In this document: piece after piece, positions 11,670-22,333 of the stretch
Layout: each line of letters starts with the position of its first letter
How positions within the stretch are numbered: position 1 is the stretch's first letter
Origin: Benincasa hispida
Taxonomy: Eukaryota; Streptophyta; Magnoliopsida; Cucurbitales; Cucurbitaceae
Assembly (NCBI RefSeq): GCF_009727055.1
Contig: NC_052351.1
Coordinates: forward strand, 55,063,437 to 55,127,436
DNA length: 64,000 nucleotides
Direction: 5' to 3'
The notes under the pieces: generated by a model
Databases searched by the model: none
What the model was told of the DNA's origin: nothing
What the model saw: the letters and a program-made list of their open reading frames with translations, nothing else
Position numbers and translations under genes: made by a program

Positions 11670-11685
11670 TCTAAATTTGGGGGTG
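11670..11685 (+). other. Element A polypurine tract
   Basis: TCTAAATTTGGGGGTG directly abuts the 3' LTR start (TGATAACTTG), preceded by CTTGAGGACAA. This is the expected plus-strand primer site. Confidence 0.85.
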
Positions 11686-13590
11686 TGATAACTTGTAGAA
11701 ATACAAGTTATTTATATTGTTTTATTTAGATATTAAGGCTAAAAGAAAGAAAAGTTGCGTCGATTGTATAGAAATTGGCTAAAAAATGCGAGAATTATAA
11801 ATTGTCGTCAATATACAAACTAACACCATTGCGATGGTAGAAAAGAATGTTCCAGTTCTATTTTGTAGGAAATCAAGTCATCGCATGTGTTCGTGGCTCA
11901 AAGATGAAATGAACAACGCATCTACGTCACATTGCGCCCGTCAATCAAGAATGAAGAGACGATCAACGCAATGACGACACATGCGACAATCGATCAAGAG
12001 CTTAACTTCAACTACATGCAATAATAAAAAACAACACCGTATGCGAGAGATAGATCGAAGATGTAAAAGAGCAACGTAATTATGGAGGATTCAGACATGT
12101 GTACAGTTGTCAGTTGTGCATTTCTGACGGGATTGATTGCATAACAGAAGGAATATTCACTCCACCATTTCAGGAACTGCCTTAACAATAAAGTGGGGAC
12201 CACAATGCCAAGAGTCAAAGCTTTGCCTATAAATAGCTTCTGCAATTCCATTGAAAAGAAATACTCGATACGAGAGACTTGATACTTGTATATTCTGGAA
12301 TACACAGAAACGTGTATATATTGAGCTGAGAGAGAGACTGGTCTAAAGCAATTTCTAGAGAAGATCTGAAAAGAATCAAGAGACAAGGTCGAGAGGTACG
12401 TCTCCGTGTAAAGAATCCTTTCAATCCCCATTATTGAAGCTCTATACGAAGGCCACTTCTACAAGAAGAGCAATCCTGAGAGGGAAGCTCTCCTCTTCAT
12501 CCATTCCACACGCCGGCAAGCAAAACCTTCATTCAGATCTGTGTCAAGACGTTAACACTCTTCTGTATTTGTTTCTATCTCTTTTCCATCACTTGTACTC
12601 ATCTTCTTTACTCTATCATTCACACCATGTATCATACGCTTAATCTTAGTATTAATTGTAATGATCATTTCCATTATCATTTCTCTGTCTATTTTCGTTC
12701 ATCCACGATTCATTTTCTCCATGATGTTTTCTTAATTCCCTGGGTAATTAGTAATAATTAAACAAGTACATTAATCTGTGTTAAGGAAATAATTATATTT
12801 AGCTAAAGCATGCTAGACGGCGTCTTCACCTGTGAGAGCAGAAGTAAAGATGCTATTCTGCCTATCGAGAGAGGGTTGGAAGAATGCGTTAACTAAAGCG
12901 AGAAGTACTTCCAGAGATTGAAGCAACCTTGCATTCATCACATTCATCCCTATTTCACCATAGAGATATGGGTTCACGACCGATCATCGAGAGGTGTATG
13001 CCAAGGGAAAGTGGAACCTTAGTTACATTTTTAATGCAATTAACAAACTTGCGATGTTTTACTAATTATTCTCTCTCTTTTTGATTCATACATAAAGACT
13101 TACCATCACATACCACGATCCTTTGTATAATTTCACAGTCAGTCTCGAACTTAGTATCATGTATCGTGTAGCTTGTATCTTGTATCATAATAGCTTAGGA
13201 TTTACTTTTTATCACACTTTTATTTTATCAACGCAACTTTATTTTCATCGCAATTTAAATTCATGTACAAACCAATTCTTTATTAATTGTAAAAATCGGT
13301 CGCATGTATCACAAAAGTAACACATTAACGAAAACAATCCCTTTGTTCGACCTCGGATTACTCTGAGAAACTTGCGTTGGAATTATGCTTGGTTTCAGCG
13401 CAAGGAAACTTGTGACAACGCCTTACTCCATAGCATACTACAAGTATATTATTAACAACGCATATATTTAGAAGTAGTGTGCATAAGCGATAACAAAGCA
13501 TCCACATTCCATCTCCATTTTTACATCATCAAGTTTATGGCAACATGAGTTTGCATCCCATCTAAGAATCGCATACATTTTATAGTTACA
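11686..13590 (+). repeat. Element A 3' LTR
   Basis: 1,905 bp, TGATAACTTG...TATAGTTACA, matching the 5' LTR with scattered substitutions, many of them CG to TG or CA (for example around 12010-12050 compared with 2715-2765). A TATA box is at 12228-12237 and a TTCGACCTCGGATTACTCTG block at about 13345. Confidence 0.93.
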
Positions 13591-13595
13591 TATAG

Positions 13596-13957
13596 CCCTG
13601 CAAGACAGAATTCACTCCTACCCGATTTGGGGTTAGCAAATAGGTTGTTCTCTTAAGTACTGATTCCAGGTCTTGAACAATCAGGTTCCCGCCTTCTCTT
13701 GATAGATAAAGGACTGGATTTATAGGTATTCTGAATCAAAATTTTTCATTAGAGGGTCAGTAGGAACTTAAGGAACAAGATGTATTCATAGGGTTAAAAC
13801 GGTGATCTTGACCCAGCTGTGATTACGAACAACCTGTAAAGGATCGACTTACTGATTATGGTTATATCAAGTGGACATAATATATCTACAGTGAGGGGAG
13901 TCCAAATATGGGCTTTAGTGGAGTGACCCATTAGTTAACGAATGGTGGTTAATTTAG
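13596..13957 (+). repeat. Copia LTR, resumed part
   Basis: Continues the LTR interrupted at 2399. The text 'GCAAGACAGAATTCACTCC...ATAGGTTGTTC' follows TAGCTGGGGACATAG in the uninterrupted copies at 29345 and 32575. Similarity to the other LTRs ends after 'taacgaatggtggtta' at about 13957. Confidence 0.82.
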
Positions 13958-14149
13958 TGAATTCCGTTTTAAACATCTCTATATTAAAAAAAAGGCCTAT
14001 GCTTTGGTTGATTTTAACATAAAAGTTGTTTTCTAGTAAGAGATACTTTTAATTGTTCTAGTAAGAGATAGATATAAGATTTCTTTTCATTTCAAAAACA
14101 AAAAGTACATCATCTAATATAATGAATCTATCTCTGGATAATAGCTTAA
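13958..14149. other. Unassigned spacer
   Basis: AT-rich DNA between a copia LTR fragment and a gag fragment. It has a 16-bp direct repeat (GTTCTAGTAAGAGATA at about 14029 and 14055). No gene is seen. Confidence 0.4.
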
Positions 14150-14930
14150 GAAACTCCCACTGATTTTTCTGAGATAATCTCTCATGTTCAAAACTTGGAG
14201 AATTATCCCTTTTTCTGCAAGCAATCTTCAAGAACTAATTTCCTTGTTTTTCTTTCTCCGCTTTCTTCTTCGCAAGGTACTTTGGGCAGTTTTTTTTCCA
14301 GTGCCCAACCTTGTTGCAGTAGAAATATTTTCATATATCTGCAACTTTAGCCTTACCTTTGCGGTCAGTAAGAGTCTTCCCTTTCCCCTTACACTTTTTC
14401 ATTCGGAACACTATTGTTCTTAAAAGAAGAAGGGCCAGACTTTGTCCTAGAGGACAATCCTCTGTTGACCTTATTCGTGGTGGCAACATTTACCTCCGCT
14501 TCCAGTCCCATGGAATTCAAGAGGGACTGATAAGTCTGAAGCTATTTGAGAAGAATAGTCAAGTTATATACTATCTTGTTCATCATTGCATTTGTGCGGA
14601 ATTAGAAGCTCTTCAGAAGAGACTCTATAATAAAACTGGCCCGACTCTTCTCATTTATGACATCCCTGTTTACTTCTGCCACATTAAAATGGACCATTAT
14701 GTCCAGGACATATTCTCTAATAGAAACCCTTCTTTCATACGATAGTTGTAAACATACTTGATAGCATCATGTCTAAGGGAGAAGGACGGTTGTCCGAACA
14801 TCCCCCCGCAAAGATTCCATAATCTCTTTAGCGGTATGCATGCGATCATGTTTCTTAGCCAAAACATCATATATGCTGGCAAGAATGTAGACTCTGGCTT
14901 TTTCATTTGCCTTGTCCACTTGTCATATGA
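14150..14930 (-). pseudogene. Copia gag fragment with zinc knuckle
   Basis: Complement reading from 14930 leftwards: YDKWTR near 14920, the frame at 14697-14906 whose internal block QPSFSLRHDAIKYVYNYRMK matches the gag at 22033 of the copia element, then pieces corresponding to VLDIMVHFN, and finally a zinc knuckle at about 14285-14330 reading YFYCNKVGHWKKNCPKYL. The first Cys of the CCHC set is Tyr, so zinc binding would be lost. Several frameshifts and stops occur. It joins LTR sequence directly at about 14931 and lacks its N-terminus. Confidence 0.82.
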
Positions 14931-16325
14931 TTTAATTTCAAGATTAATTCTAATAATAAATTTTAAAATTAAATTAATATTAAATAAATAATTAAAAAAA
15001 TTAATTAATTTGATTTAATATTAAATCCAACAATAACCCCAATGAATATGAATCCCTATTCATAATCTTGATATTTAAATCTTATTTAAATATCTCCTAT
15101 TTTCTCTCTTTATGTTTACCTTACTATTAAACATTAGGTTAAATATATCGTATATATTTAACACTGTGCTCCAAAAATCGAATTTGAACTCTTCAAATTT
15201 GTTCGATACTGTTCTAAGGTTTAGTCCGATATGAGCTAGTAGGGGGACCTTATGAACCTACAGATCATGGGCTCTAATGATTTGAGATTAATCGGTCAAA
15301 CTCTTTAACCTAATTAACCACCATTCATTAACTATCGAGTCACTCCACTAAAGCACCGTAGTTGCACTCCCCTCACTGTTGATATATTATGTCCACTCGA
15401 TATAACTATTATTAGTAAGTCAAGCCTTCACAAGTTGTTTGTAATAACGGTTGGATCAAAAGTTGTTTTACTCCCGAGATTACATCTTGCTCCTTAAGTC
15501 CCACTAATCCTCTAATGAACAATTGGTTTGTGATCCAATCACTAAACCGAGTCCCTCTTAGGCCAATGAGAGGGTGCGACCCCTTGTTCAAGACCCAAAG
15601 TTAGAACTTAAGGGAACAACCTCTCTACTATCCCTAAAAGTTGGTAGAAGTGAATTCCGTCTTGCATCTTATGTCCCCAGCTATCTACCTGATCTTACCC
15701 CTGAAATGGGAGGCTTATTGAGCTGGTGTTGTTGAGCCAACCCTCACCCATGAAAATCTAAGGATAATCCTGAATAAACATGAGTTATAGTTAGCTTAGA
15801 ATTAAGGTCAAGTTACTTAGGTCATCGCTTTGAAATAGTCAGTCTTAAACAGTAAACAACATTATAAAGTAAGAGTAACTTATTTCTTGGTCCGATCTCA
15901 TGCAAACTCATTGCATAAGATCGGACCAAACTCATTACATAGGACGCCCCCGCTCTTTATGTCAATACATGAACGAATCAGGATCACTTCGTTTGTAGCA
16001 CTTTACAACAAATTGTAACAACTACAAAGTGGGTCGCATCCGATAGTGTTACCAGAATAAGGTACCCAGCCTTATTCGTATACTATAGACCATTTTGGGT
16101 ATTTACTGAACTTGATCCACTCTTATATCTCTACACAAAGTTCATGTATTCATATAATAACCATGGATCTTTAGTTTATTGGATTTATTCTTCTTTCTAA
16201 AACGAAATGAGCAATTCATACATTCAATAACAAATTTATTGAATAAAACCCCAATAAAATTTTTATTGATAACAAAATAAGTTTGTTTTTTACAAACCAC
16301 AAGTTTTAGGACATAAAACCCAACA
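14931..16325 (-). repeat. Copia LTR, minus strand, 3'-truncated
   Basis: The right end is CCCAACA (complement TGTTGGG, the LTR start). Moving left come the same ordered blocks as in other copies (GCATCCGATAGTGTTACCAG, CCCCAGCTATCTACC, AGTCACTCCACTAAAGC) and then an AT-rich stretch (14940-15040) that also occurs at 18270-18430. The left end abuts the gag fragment, so the LTR's 3' end is missing. No TSD can be tested. Confidence 0.8.
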
Positions 16326-16420
16326 ATTCAGGTGTTCCAGTAGGAGTAGTTTGTCCCATCCAGAACTAGTGGATGTGTAGCAGATCCACCTTCCCTGATC
16401 GACTCAATTAAGGACTCATT
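16326..16420 (-). pseudogene. Copia gag N-terminal fragment
   Basis: The complement reads SIREGGSATHPLVLDGTNYS then YWNT and a stop. LDGTNYSYW is the N-terminal signature of copia gag proteins from a lineage different from the LNGDNYSTW type seen at 378. It lies immediately next to an LTR start, so the LTR probably landed in or recombined with this gag. Confidence 0.65.
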
Positions 16421-17286
16421 GAGCAAGAAGTCAACCCTCTCTGACCAAATGAAAAAGAGTGAATCACAATAATACCATAAGCTAGTAAAAAAGGCTATTA
16501 ACAACAGTATGGGTAAATAGACAGAAGTGAAGAGTAAGAGAGATGCACACAGAGACTTGTAAACCCAGTTCGGTGAAATCACACATATGTTTGGGAGGAT
16601 TTCTACCTAGGTGAAAGAAATCTACTAAAATGTAACTTAGTTTTTAAAACATACACTTCAACTAAGATTACATAATATCAGTTTACTCATAACTAAATAC
16701 TAGCGAGAAAGTTACGCTTACTCTAACACTTATACTTCTTAGATGAGCCTGTAGATTTAGGCTCCCCTTAAATTTGATACCACAACAATGAGTTCACACC
16801 CTTTTCACCTGCTAGTTGAAGGAATGCTCAACCAGCAGTCTACTACAGCAAAACTACTTAGTCAGCCCAAGCTTTAAAGAACCGCCATGCTTCTTACTCT
16901 GATTAAGTAGCAACACCGAACACACAAAATCCTTCTGAATTACGATGAATCAATCCACACTAACAAGAATAGGGCTTGCCCTAAAACCACACCAAAATCA
17001 CAAATAAAATCAAGCCTCATAAGGCAAGAGACCACCAATAGCAATAAATCAAACAAGGAAAAGATCACCCCAGTAAATCTTCCACCAATAAGGAAAGAAT
17101 ACCTACATCAGGTTAGAGACAAAATATCCAACAAAATAAAATAAAATATTATCAGCCAACCAAACACGTTACAAGTGGGAATGACTTCTTCATGTATAAT
17201 GCTAATAACGCCACACCCAAAAGATGCATTTAAGTGTCAAGAAATTTCTTGGATACAAATCAAGATTTAATTTAGAAACACACACA
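16421..17286. other. No gene recognised
   Basis: About 870 bp of AT-rich DNA with many stops on both strands. The stretch 16541-16610 ('aaacccagttcggtg...') reminds me of text common near dispersed plant retroelements, but I cannot assign it to a family. Confidence 0.35.
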
Positions 17287-17790
17287 TGTTGGGTTTTATG
17301 CCCTAAAACTTGTAGATAGTAAATGTAATTAATTGACCAGCATCAATAAAGAGTTATCGATATTATTTCAATAAACGTTATTGATTGTGTTACGTCATCA
17401 ATAAAGAGTTATTGATGTCATTTCAATAAACGTTATGGATTGTGTTGTATTCTGTTTTGTCTTAATAATCCCAAATCCACTAAACTAACATCCAAGGTTG
17501 TCTTATGAGTCTTGAATAGTATGTGGAGACATACAGAGATCAATGTTCAAGATACAACTTAAAGGGTCTATAGTATAGGTATAAGGTTAGGTACCTTATC
17601 TTGATGACAATATGGGTACGACCCACTTTGTATTTTATACAAACACAATGATCCAACACGTTCGTGTAGGTGACATGTGAGTGGGGGTATCCTATGTAAT
17701 GAGTTTGCATAAGACCAGACCACGAAATAGTAACCACTAGATGTAATACTATTAACTAGTCAGGTTTCTATTTCAATAGGATGACCTAGG
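17287..17790 (+). repeat. Copia LTR 5' part, plus strand
   Basis: Starts TGTTGGGTTTTATGCCC and follows the LTR order to 'gatgacctaggt' at about 17790, where it switches abruptly to a minus-strand LTR. It carries a tandem duplication of about 55 bp at 17341-17450 (CATCAATAAAGAGTTAT repeated). Confidence 0.8.
17341..17450 (+). repeat. 55-bp tandem duplication in LTR
   Basis: Two adjacent near-identical units, each beginning CATCAATAAAGAGTTAT and ending TTGATTGTGTTA or TGGATTGTGTTG. The other copia LTRs of the window show a single unit, so it arose within this copy. Confidence 0.75.
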
Positions 17791-18926
17791 TGTAAGAGAA
17801 TACAGCGCACATGCGGAAGTAATTTGGATCTTAAGCACTCTAATTTCATTCATTTTAGGAAAGAAATATGCATGTTCAAAGGAGGAAAATAGAGTTTCAG
17901 AAATACAACCTTTGAAGAATCTCCAAACTGGTACAATCCTTTGATGAATTTTGATCACAAACACTTCATGTACCACCGCTAGAGTCTTCCTTAGTATTTT
18001 TTGGCCTTAGAACGGATTATGGGATCTAATTGTGATGAAATTTGAAGGGAATTTTATAATCTTAGGGAGATTGGTGTGAAGAGTTTTCTCCTTAAATTCA
18101 GCAACAAAAAGAAGTTTTCCTTAGCTAAATTTTTTTCTACTTATAGAAGAAATCCATGCAAAAAGAATTAAACTCATGTTCACACCAAATCAACCTTAAT
18201 TTTGAGTGGGAATGTGAGGGTTTAAGAAAATGGGAAATGTGGGATACACCCACTATCCCAAATATTCTTTTCAATAATTGATTTTAATAAAATAAATTAA
18301 AATGAATTTTAATTTTAAATAACATTAATTCAAATAATTAATATTAAATAAAGTAATTTCTTTCTAAAAATAATTTTAAACAAAATTAATTCTAATAATT
18401 AATTTAATATCAAATATTAAATTAATAATAAACACCAATTCCGAATATGAATCTCTATTTATGTATAATATCTAAATCATAATTAAATATTTTCTAACTC
18501 TCTAATTTGTTTAATTTGACAATTAAACATTTAATTATATCGTATATAATTAATACTTTATCCCCAAATCTGAATTTGAACATTTCAAATTCTCTCATCA
18601 CACTGTCCTTGTCCTAAGGTTTAGTCCAATATGAGATAGCAGAGGGACCTAATGGACTTACAGATCATGAACTCCAACGATCTAAGATTAACCAGCTAAA
18701 GTCTTCAGCCTAATTAACTAACATTCATTAAATACCGAGACATTCCACTAAAGCCCAATAGCTGCACTCTTCTCATTGTAGATATATTTCTGTCCACTTG
18801 ATTTAACCATGATTAGTAAGTCGGTCCTTCATAGGTTGTTTGTAATTATAGCTAGGTCAAAATTATCGTTTACCCCTAAAAAGACATCTTGCTCCTTAAG
18901 TCCCACTGATCCTCTAATAAACAATT
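17791..18926 (-). repeat. Older copia LTR, 3' part (split target)
   Basis: Minus-strand LTR: the 3' end is at left, with AGAGTCTTCCTTAG and TTTTTGGCCTTAGAACGG, then an AT-rich block, then GCCCAATAGCTGCACTCTTC and CCTCTAATAAACAATT. It is interrupted at 18926 by the complete copia element and continues at 26879. The uninterrupted order (AACAATTGGTTTGTGATCC) is visible at about 15518 in another copy. Confidence 0.85.
18922..18926. other. Target site duplication CAATT (left)
   Basis: CAATT directly precedes the LTR end TGTTAGAG. The matching CAATT is at 26874-26878 after the other LTR end CCCAACA. It is an exact 5-bp duplication. Confidence 0.9.
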
Positions 18927-20607
18927 TGTTAGAGTAAGAAAACATATAGCGGAAGTATCAAGGATCCATAAGCATTCCAATTCACTAACTTTGGCAGAAA
19001 CTAAAGTATGTTCACCAAAAACCACCGTGACCTCAAGATCTTCCCCATTATCCTCTTGGATCTTTAGACCGAGTTGTGAGACTCAAGAACAACTTAAAGT
19101 GATGAAGAAGAGAGAAAAGCTCATAGCAGCACACTTCGAAGAATCCTTTCTTCCCACTGAAATTTTCTCTCAAAATTTCTGTGTTATGCATGCCTTCAAT
19201 TCACTCCAATCTTCTTTATTTATTGCAAATGAACATGTAAAGAAGAGATATACATGGCTTGCAGCTTATGCTTGGAGCTTTAATGAAGAGGAGGAAGTGG
19301 GCTTTGTGTGAGCATGAAGAAGATGATATAAGAAAATCAAGTTTTTCCATTTTGGACATGCAAATCGATTTTTCCAATTTTTCTTTAAATCCAAAATCTT
19401 GATTTCAAAATTCAATTTTGATTTTAATAACTAAAAAACCATTTTCTAAAATTAATTTCATAAAATTAATTTTTGCACAATAATCATCTTCATATATTTT
19501 AATCATATTTAAATATATATTCTCTTATTCCGTTTAATTTGAACATTTCAAATTTTCTCAAGCTACTCTAAAGCTTAACCATTTACAAGCTAGTAGGGGG
19601 ACCTCGCGGACCTACAGATCATGGGCTCTAATGATTCGAGATTAATCAGCTAAACTCATTAATCCAATCTAACCCCCATTCGTTAACTAATGGGACACTC
19701 CACTATAGCCCATAGTTGAATTCCCCTCACTGTAGATATATTATGTCCACTTTATAACCATAATCAGTAAGTCGATCCTTCACAGGTTGTTCGTAATCAC
19801 TACTAGCACAAAATTACCATTTTACCCCCATGAATACATCTTGTTCCTTAAGTTCCTACTGACCCTCTAATGAACAATTCTGATTCATAATCTCTATTAA
19901 TCAAATCCTTTCTCTATCATGAGAAGGCGGGGCCCCGATTGTTTGAGAGCTGAAATCAATACTTAAGAGAACAACCTATCTGCTAACCCTAAATAGGGTA
20001 GGAGTGAATTCCATCTTGCAAGGCTATGTCCCCAGCTATTTATCCAGTTTTATCCCCAAAATGTTAAGCTTATTAACCAATGCTATTGGACTACTCTCAC
20101 CATTTGCAGATCAAAGGATAATCCCGAACAAACAGAAGTTCATAGCTAGCTAAAGATTAAGATCGAGTTAACCTAGGTTACTAAATAATGAAATACTCAG
20201 TTTTAACAGTAAACGGTCGTTATAAAGAAAAGTGACTATTTTCGTGGTCCAGTATATATGCAAACTCATTGCATAGGATGCCCCCACTCACATGTCTCAA
20301 CTTGAACGATTTATGGATCACATCGTTTGTAGCACTTTACAACTTCTTGTAACAACTACAAAGTGGGCCGCATCCAATAGTGTTACCAGGATGAGATACC
20401 CAATTTCATCCATATATTTATTAGACCATTTAGGCTATATACTGTCAACTTGATCCTATTTATGTCACTACATAAAGTTACAGTATTCAGACTAAAGCCA
20501 TGGATATGTTTATTGGATTTTCATAATAAGATGCAAAATCAACAAATCGTTATTATTGATAAATAGAATGTTTAACACGAACTGCAAGTTCTAGGACATA
20601 CCCAACA
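18927..20607 (-). repeat. Copia element 3' LTR
   Basis: 1,681 bp. The right end CCCAACA is the LTR start on the minus strand and the left end TGTTAGAG its terminus. It matches 25020-26873. An antisense 106-residue frame (18991-19311) is a chance ORF. Confidence 0.92.
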
Positions 20608-20620
20608 ATCTCCCACTTGG
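20608..20620 (-). other. Copia polypurine tract
   Basis: The complement is AGTCCAAGTGGGAGAT, immediately before the 3' LTR. This is the usual purine-rich primer of copia elements. Confidence 0.85.
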
Positions 20621-20743
20621 ACTAAAACTCCAGTGTGAATAAATATATACAATATAATGTTGAGAAACATAATGGGAAAAATATAATAAACTAGGGTATC
20701 TCTAATACCATAGACATTCTCCCACTTGCCTAGGTTACACTAC

Positions 20744-22333
20744 TCAGAGTCCTAATCCAACTAGGTGGCCCTTAAATACTTTAGCCGAGAGGGCCTTTGT
20801 GAATGGATCAGCAAGGTTGTCTTCAGAGGCAGTCTTTGTGACAATCACATCTCCTCTGTATACTATCTCCCGGATGAGATGATACTTTCTTTCAATGTGT
20901 TTTCCACGTTTCTGACTCTTGGGTTCCTTTGAGTTGGCAACAACACCATTATTGTCACAATACAGTGTGATAGGCAAGTGCATATTTGGAACGACTTCCA
21001 AATCAGCCAAGAATTTGCGTAGCCATACTACATCTTTAGCAGCTTCGCATGCAACCACCTATTCCACTTCCATTATGGAGTCAGGGATGCAACTTTGCTT
21101 GATGCTTCTCCAAACTATAGCTCCTCTGTTAAGAGTGAAAACTGATCCTGAGGTAGATTTCCTGGAATCTACGTCAGTCTGAAAATCAAAATCAGTGTAT
21201 CCTGTAAGGATCAAATCCTTAGGTCCATACACAAGCATATAGTTCCTCGTTCTCCTTAGATACTTGAGGATATTTTTTACAACAGTCCAATGCCTGTGTC
21301 CTAGAATTGATTGGAACCTGTTAGTGATTCCAACTGCAAAACATATGTTAAGGCATGTACACAACATAGCGTACATCAAACTCCCAGCTACATCCAATAT
21401 CCAGGTAAGGTGAGAATTTTCCACTATACATGTTTCAACAACTAGTAAAACAGATTTACCTTGTTTAGCCTTTTCTACTTTCTTTTCAGCCAGATATTTT
21501 AGGCTGTTTCGTTTGCAATGCCCAACTTCTCCACAATGGAAACATTTTCCTTTGGGAGTTTTGTTTTTGTTTTTCTTTGCAGTGGCTTTCTTTTTCCCTT
21601 TTTCTTTCTTCTTCATTTGTACAGTTTTATCCTTAGAAGAAGAAGGATCAACTTTCTTATCATCAGTGGGTTTCGTACCTGACGTGGACCCCTTATAAAA
21701 AATTTTTGGTTTCGAAATAACATTTATAACTTTTTCCCTCAGTTTCATCATTGATTGATAAGTTTGCAACTCATTCAATAGGGTCGTTAAGTTATAAGTG
21801 ATTTTGTTCATCACAGCGTTTGTCCTGAACGGTAGATAACTCTCTGAGAGAGATTCCAGTATCATGCTCACTTGACTTATCTCATCTATCATCGCCCCAT
21901 GAGCCTCCACAATATTGAAATGAACCATCATGTCGAGAACGTGTTCTCTTACATTGGTTCCATCTTTCATGCGTGTTACATAAACATATTTGATGGCTTC
22001 ATGTCTAATAGAAGAGGACGGTTGTCTGAACATCTCCTATAATGATGCCATAATCTCACGAGCTGTGGGCATGACCTCATGCTTCTTGTCAAGTACATCA
22101 GATATACTTGCCAAGATATAGGCCCGAGCTTTCTCGTTCGCTCTCACCCATCTATCATAGACGTCCTGAACAATTCGGGTGGCTGTTCAACTAGGAACTG
22201 GAGGAGATTCCTCTGCCAACACAAATCTCCGATCGTCTACTACTAATATCGTATTGATGTTTGACTTCCAGTTCGAATAACCCTCTCCATTAAATTTATA
22301 AGAAGCAAACAATTGTATGATTGAGTTCCACAT
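20744..22333 (-). pseudogene. Copia gag fused to RT end and RNase H
   Basis: One continuous reading frame of about 530 codons interrupted by three stops. The ATG at 22333 starts MWNSIIQLFASYKFNGEGYS, VVDDRRFVLAEESPP, then a TGA, then VQDVYDRWVRANEKARAYIL, then a stop just before 22033. The 324-residue block 21059-22033 holds the capsid part (QPSSSIRHEAIKYVYVTRMK), a basic linker and the zinc knuckle CFHCGEVGHCKRNS, whose fourth ligand is Ser instead of Cys. At about 21391 LTWILD, the start of the protease active site, joins VAGSLMYAM from the end of RT. RNase H follows (TGYTDFDFQTDVDSRKSTSG). A TAG replaces the Tyr codon at 21059-21061, then LYCDNNGVVANS and DNLADPFTKAL. Confidence 0.92.

Larger units (their letters stand above)
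9941..11671 (+). other. Element A 3' noncoding region
   Basis: About 1.7 kb between integrase and polypurine tract, where Athila elements may carry an env-like gene. The only longer frame (9820-10119) is the integrase tail running into AT-rich, hydrophobic-reading DNA, and I see no credible envelope protein. The region holds an imperfect tandem repeat (about 10205-10460), a second polypurine module (about 10939-10956) and two copies of the conserved hairpin (11129-11164 and 11318-11353). Confidence 0.7.
2400..13590 (+). mobile_element. Athila-like Ty3/gypsy element A
   Basis: An 11,191-bp element with two LTRs of 1,904 and 1,905 bp, a primer binding site, gag, protease, RT, RNase H and integrase in gypsy order, a roughly 1.7 kb noncoding 3' region and a polypurine tract. 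The flanking 5-mers are CATAG (2395-2399) and TATAG (13591-13595), matching at four of five positions. The host sequence on both sides is one copia LTR. Pol features (FMDD, DLGAS protease, long LTRs, tRNA-Asp-like primer site) fit the Athila lineage. The coding region has many stops and frameshifts. I see no convincing env-like ORF. Confidence 0.92.

Noticed and set aside
18991..19311. 106-residue ORF on the + strand
   Set aside because: Lies inside a copia LTR, antisense to the element, with no domain. The equivalent part of the other LTR (25090-25480) does not keep the frame.
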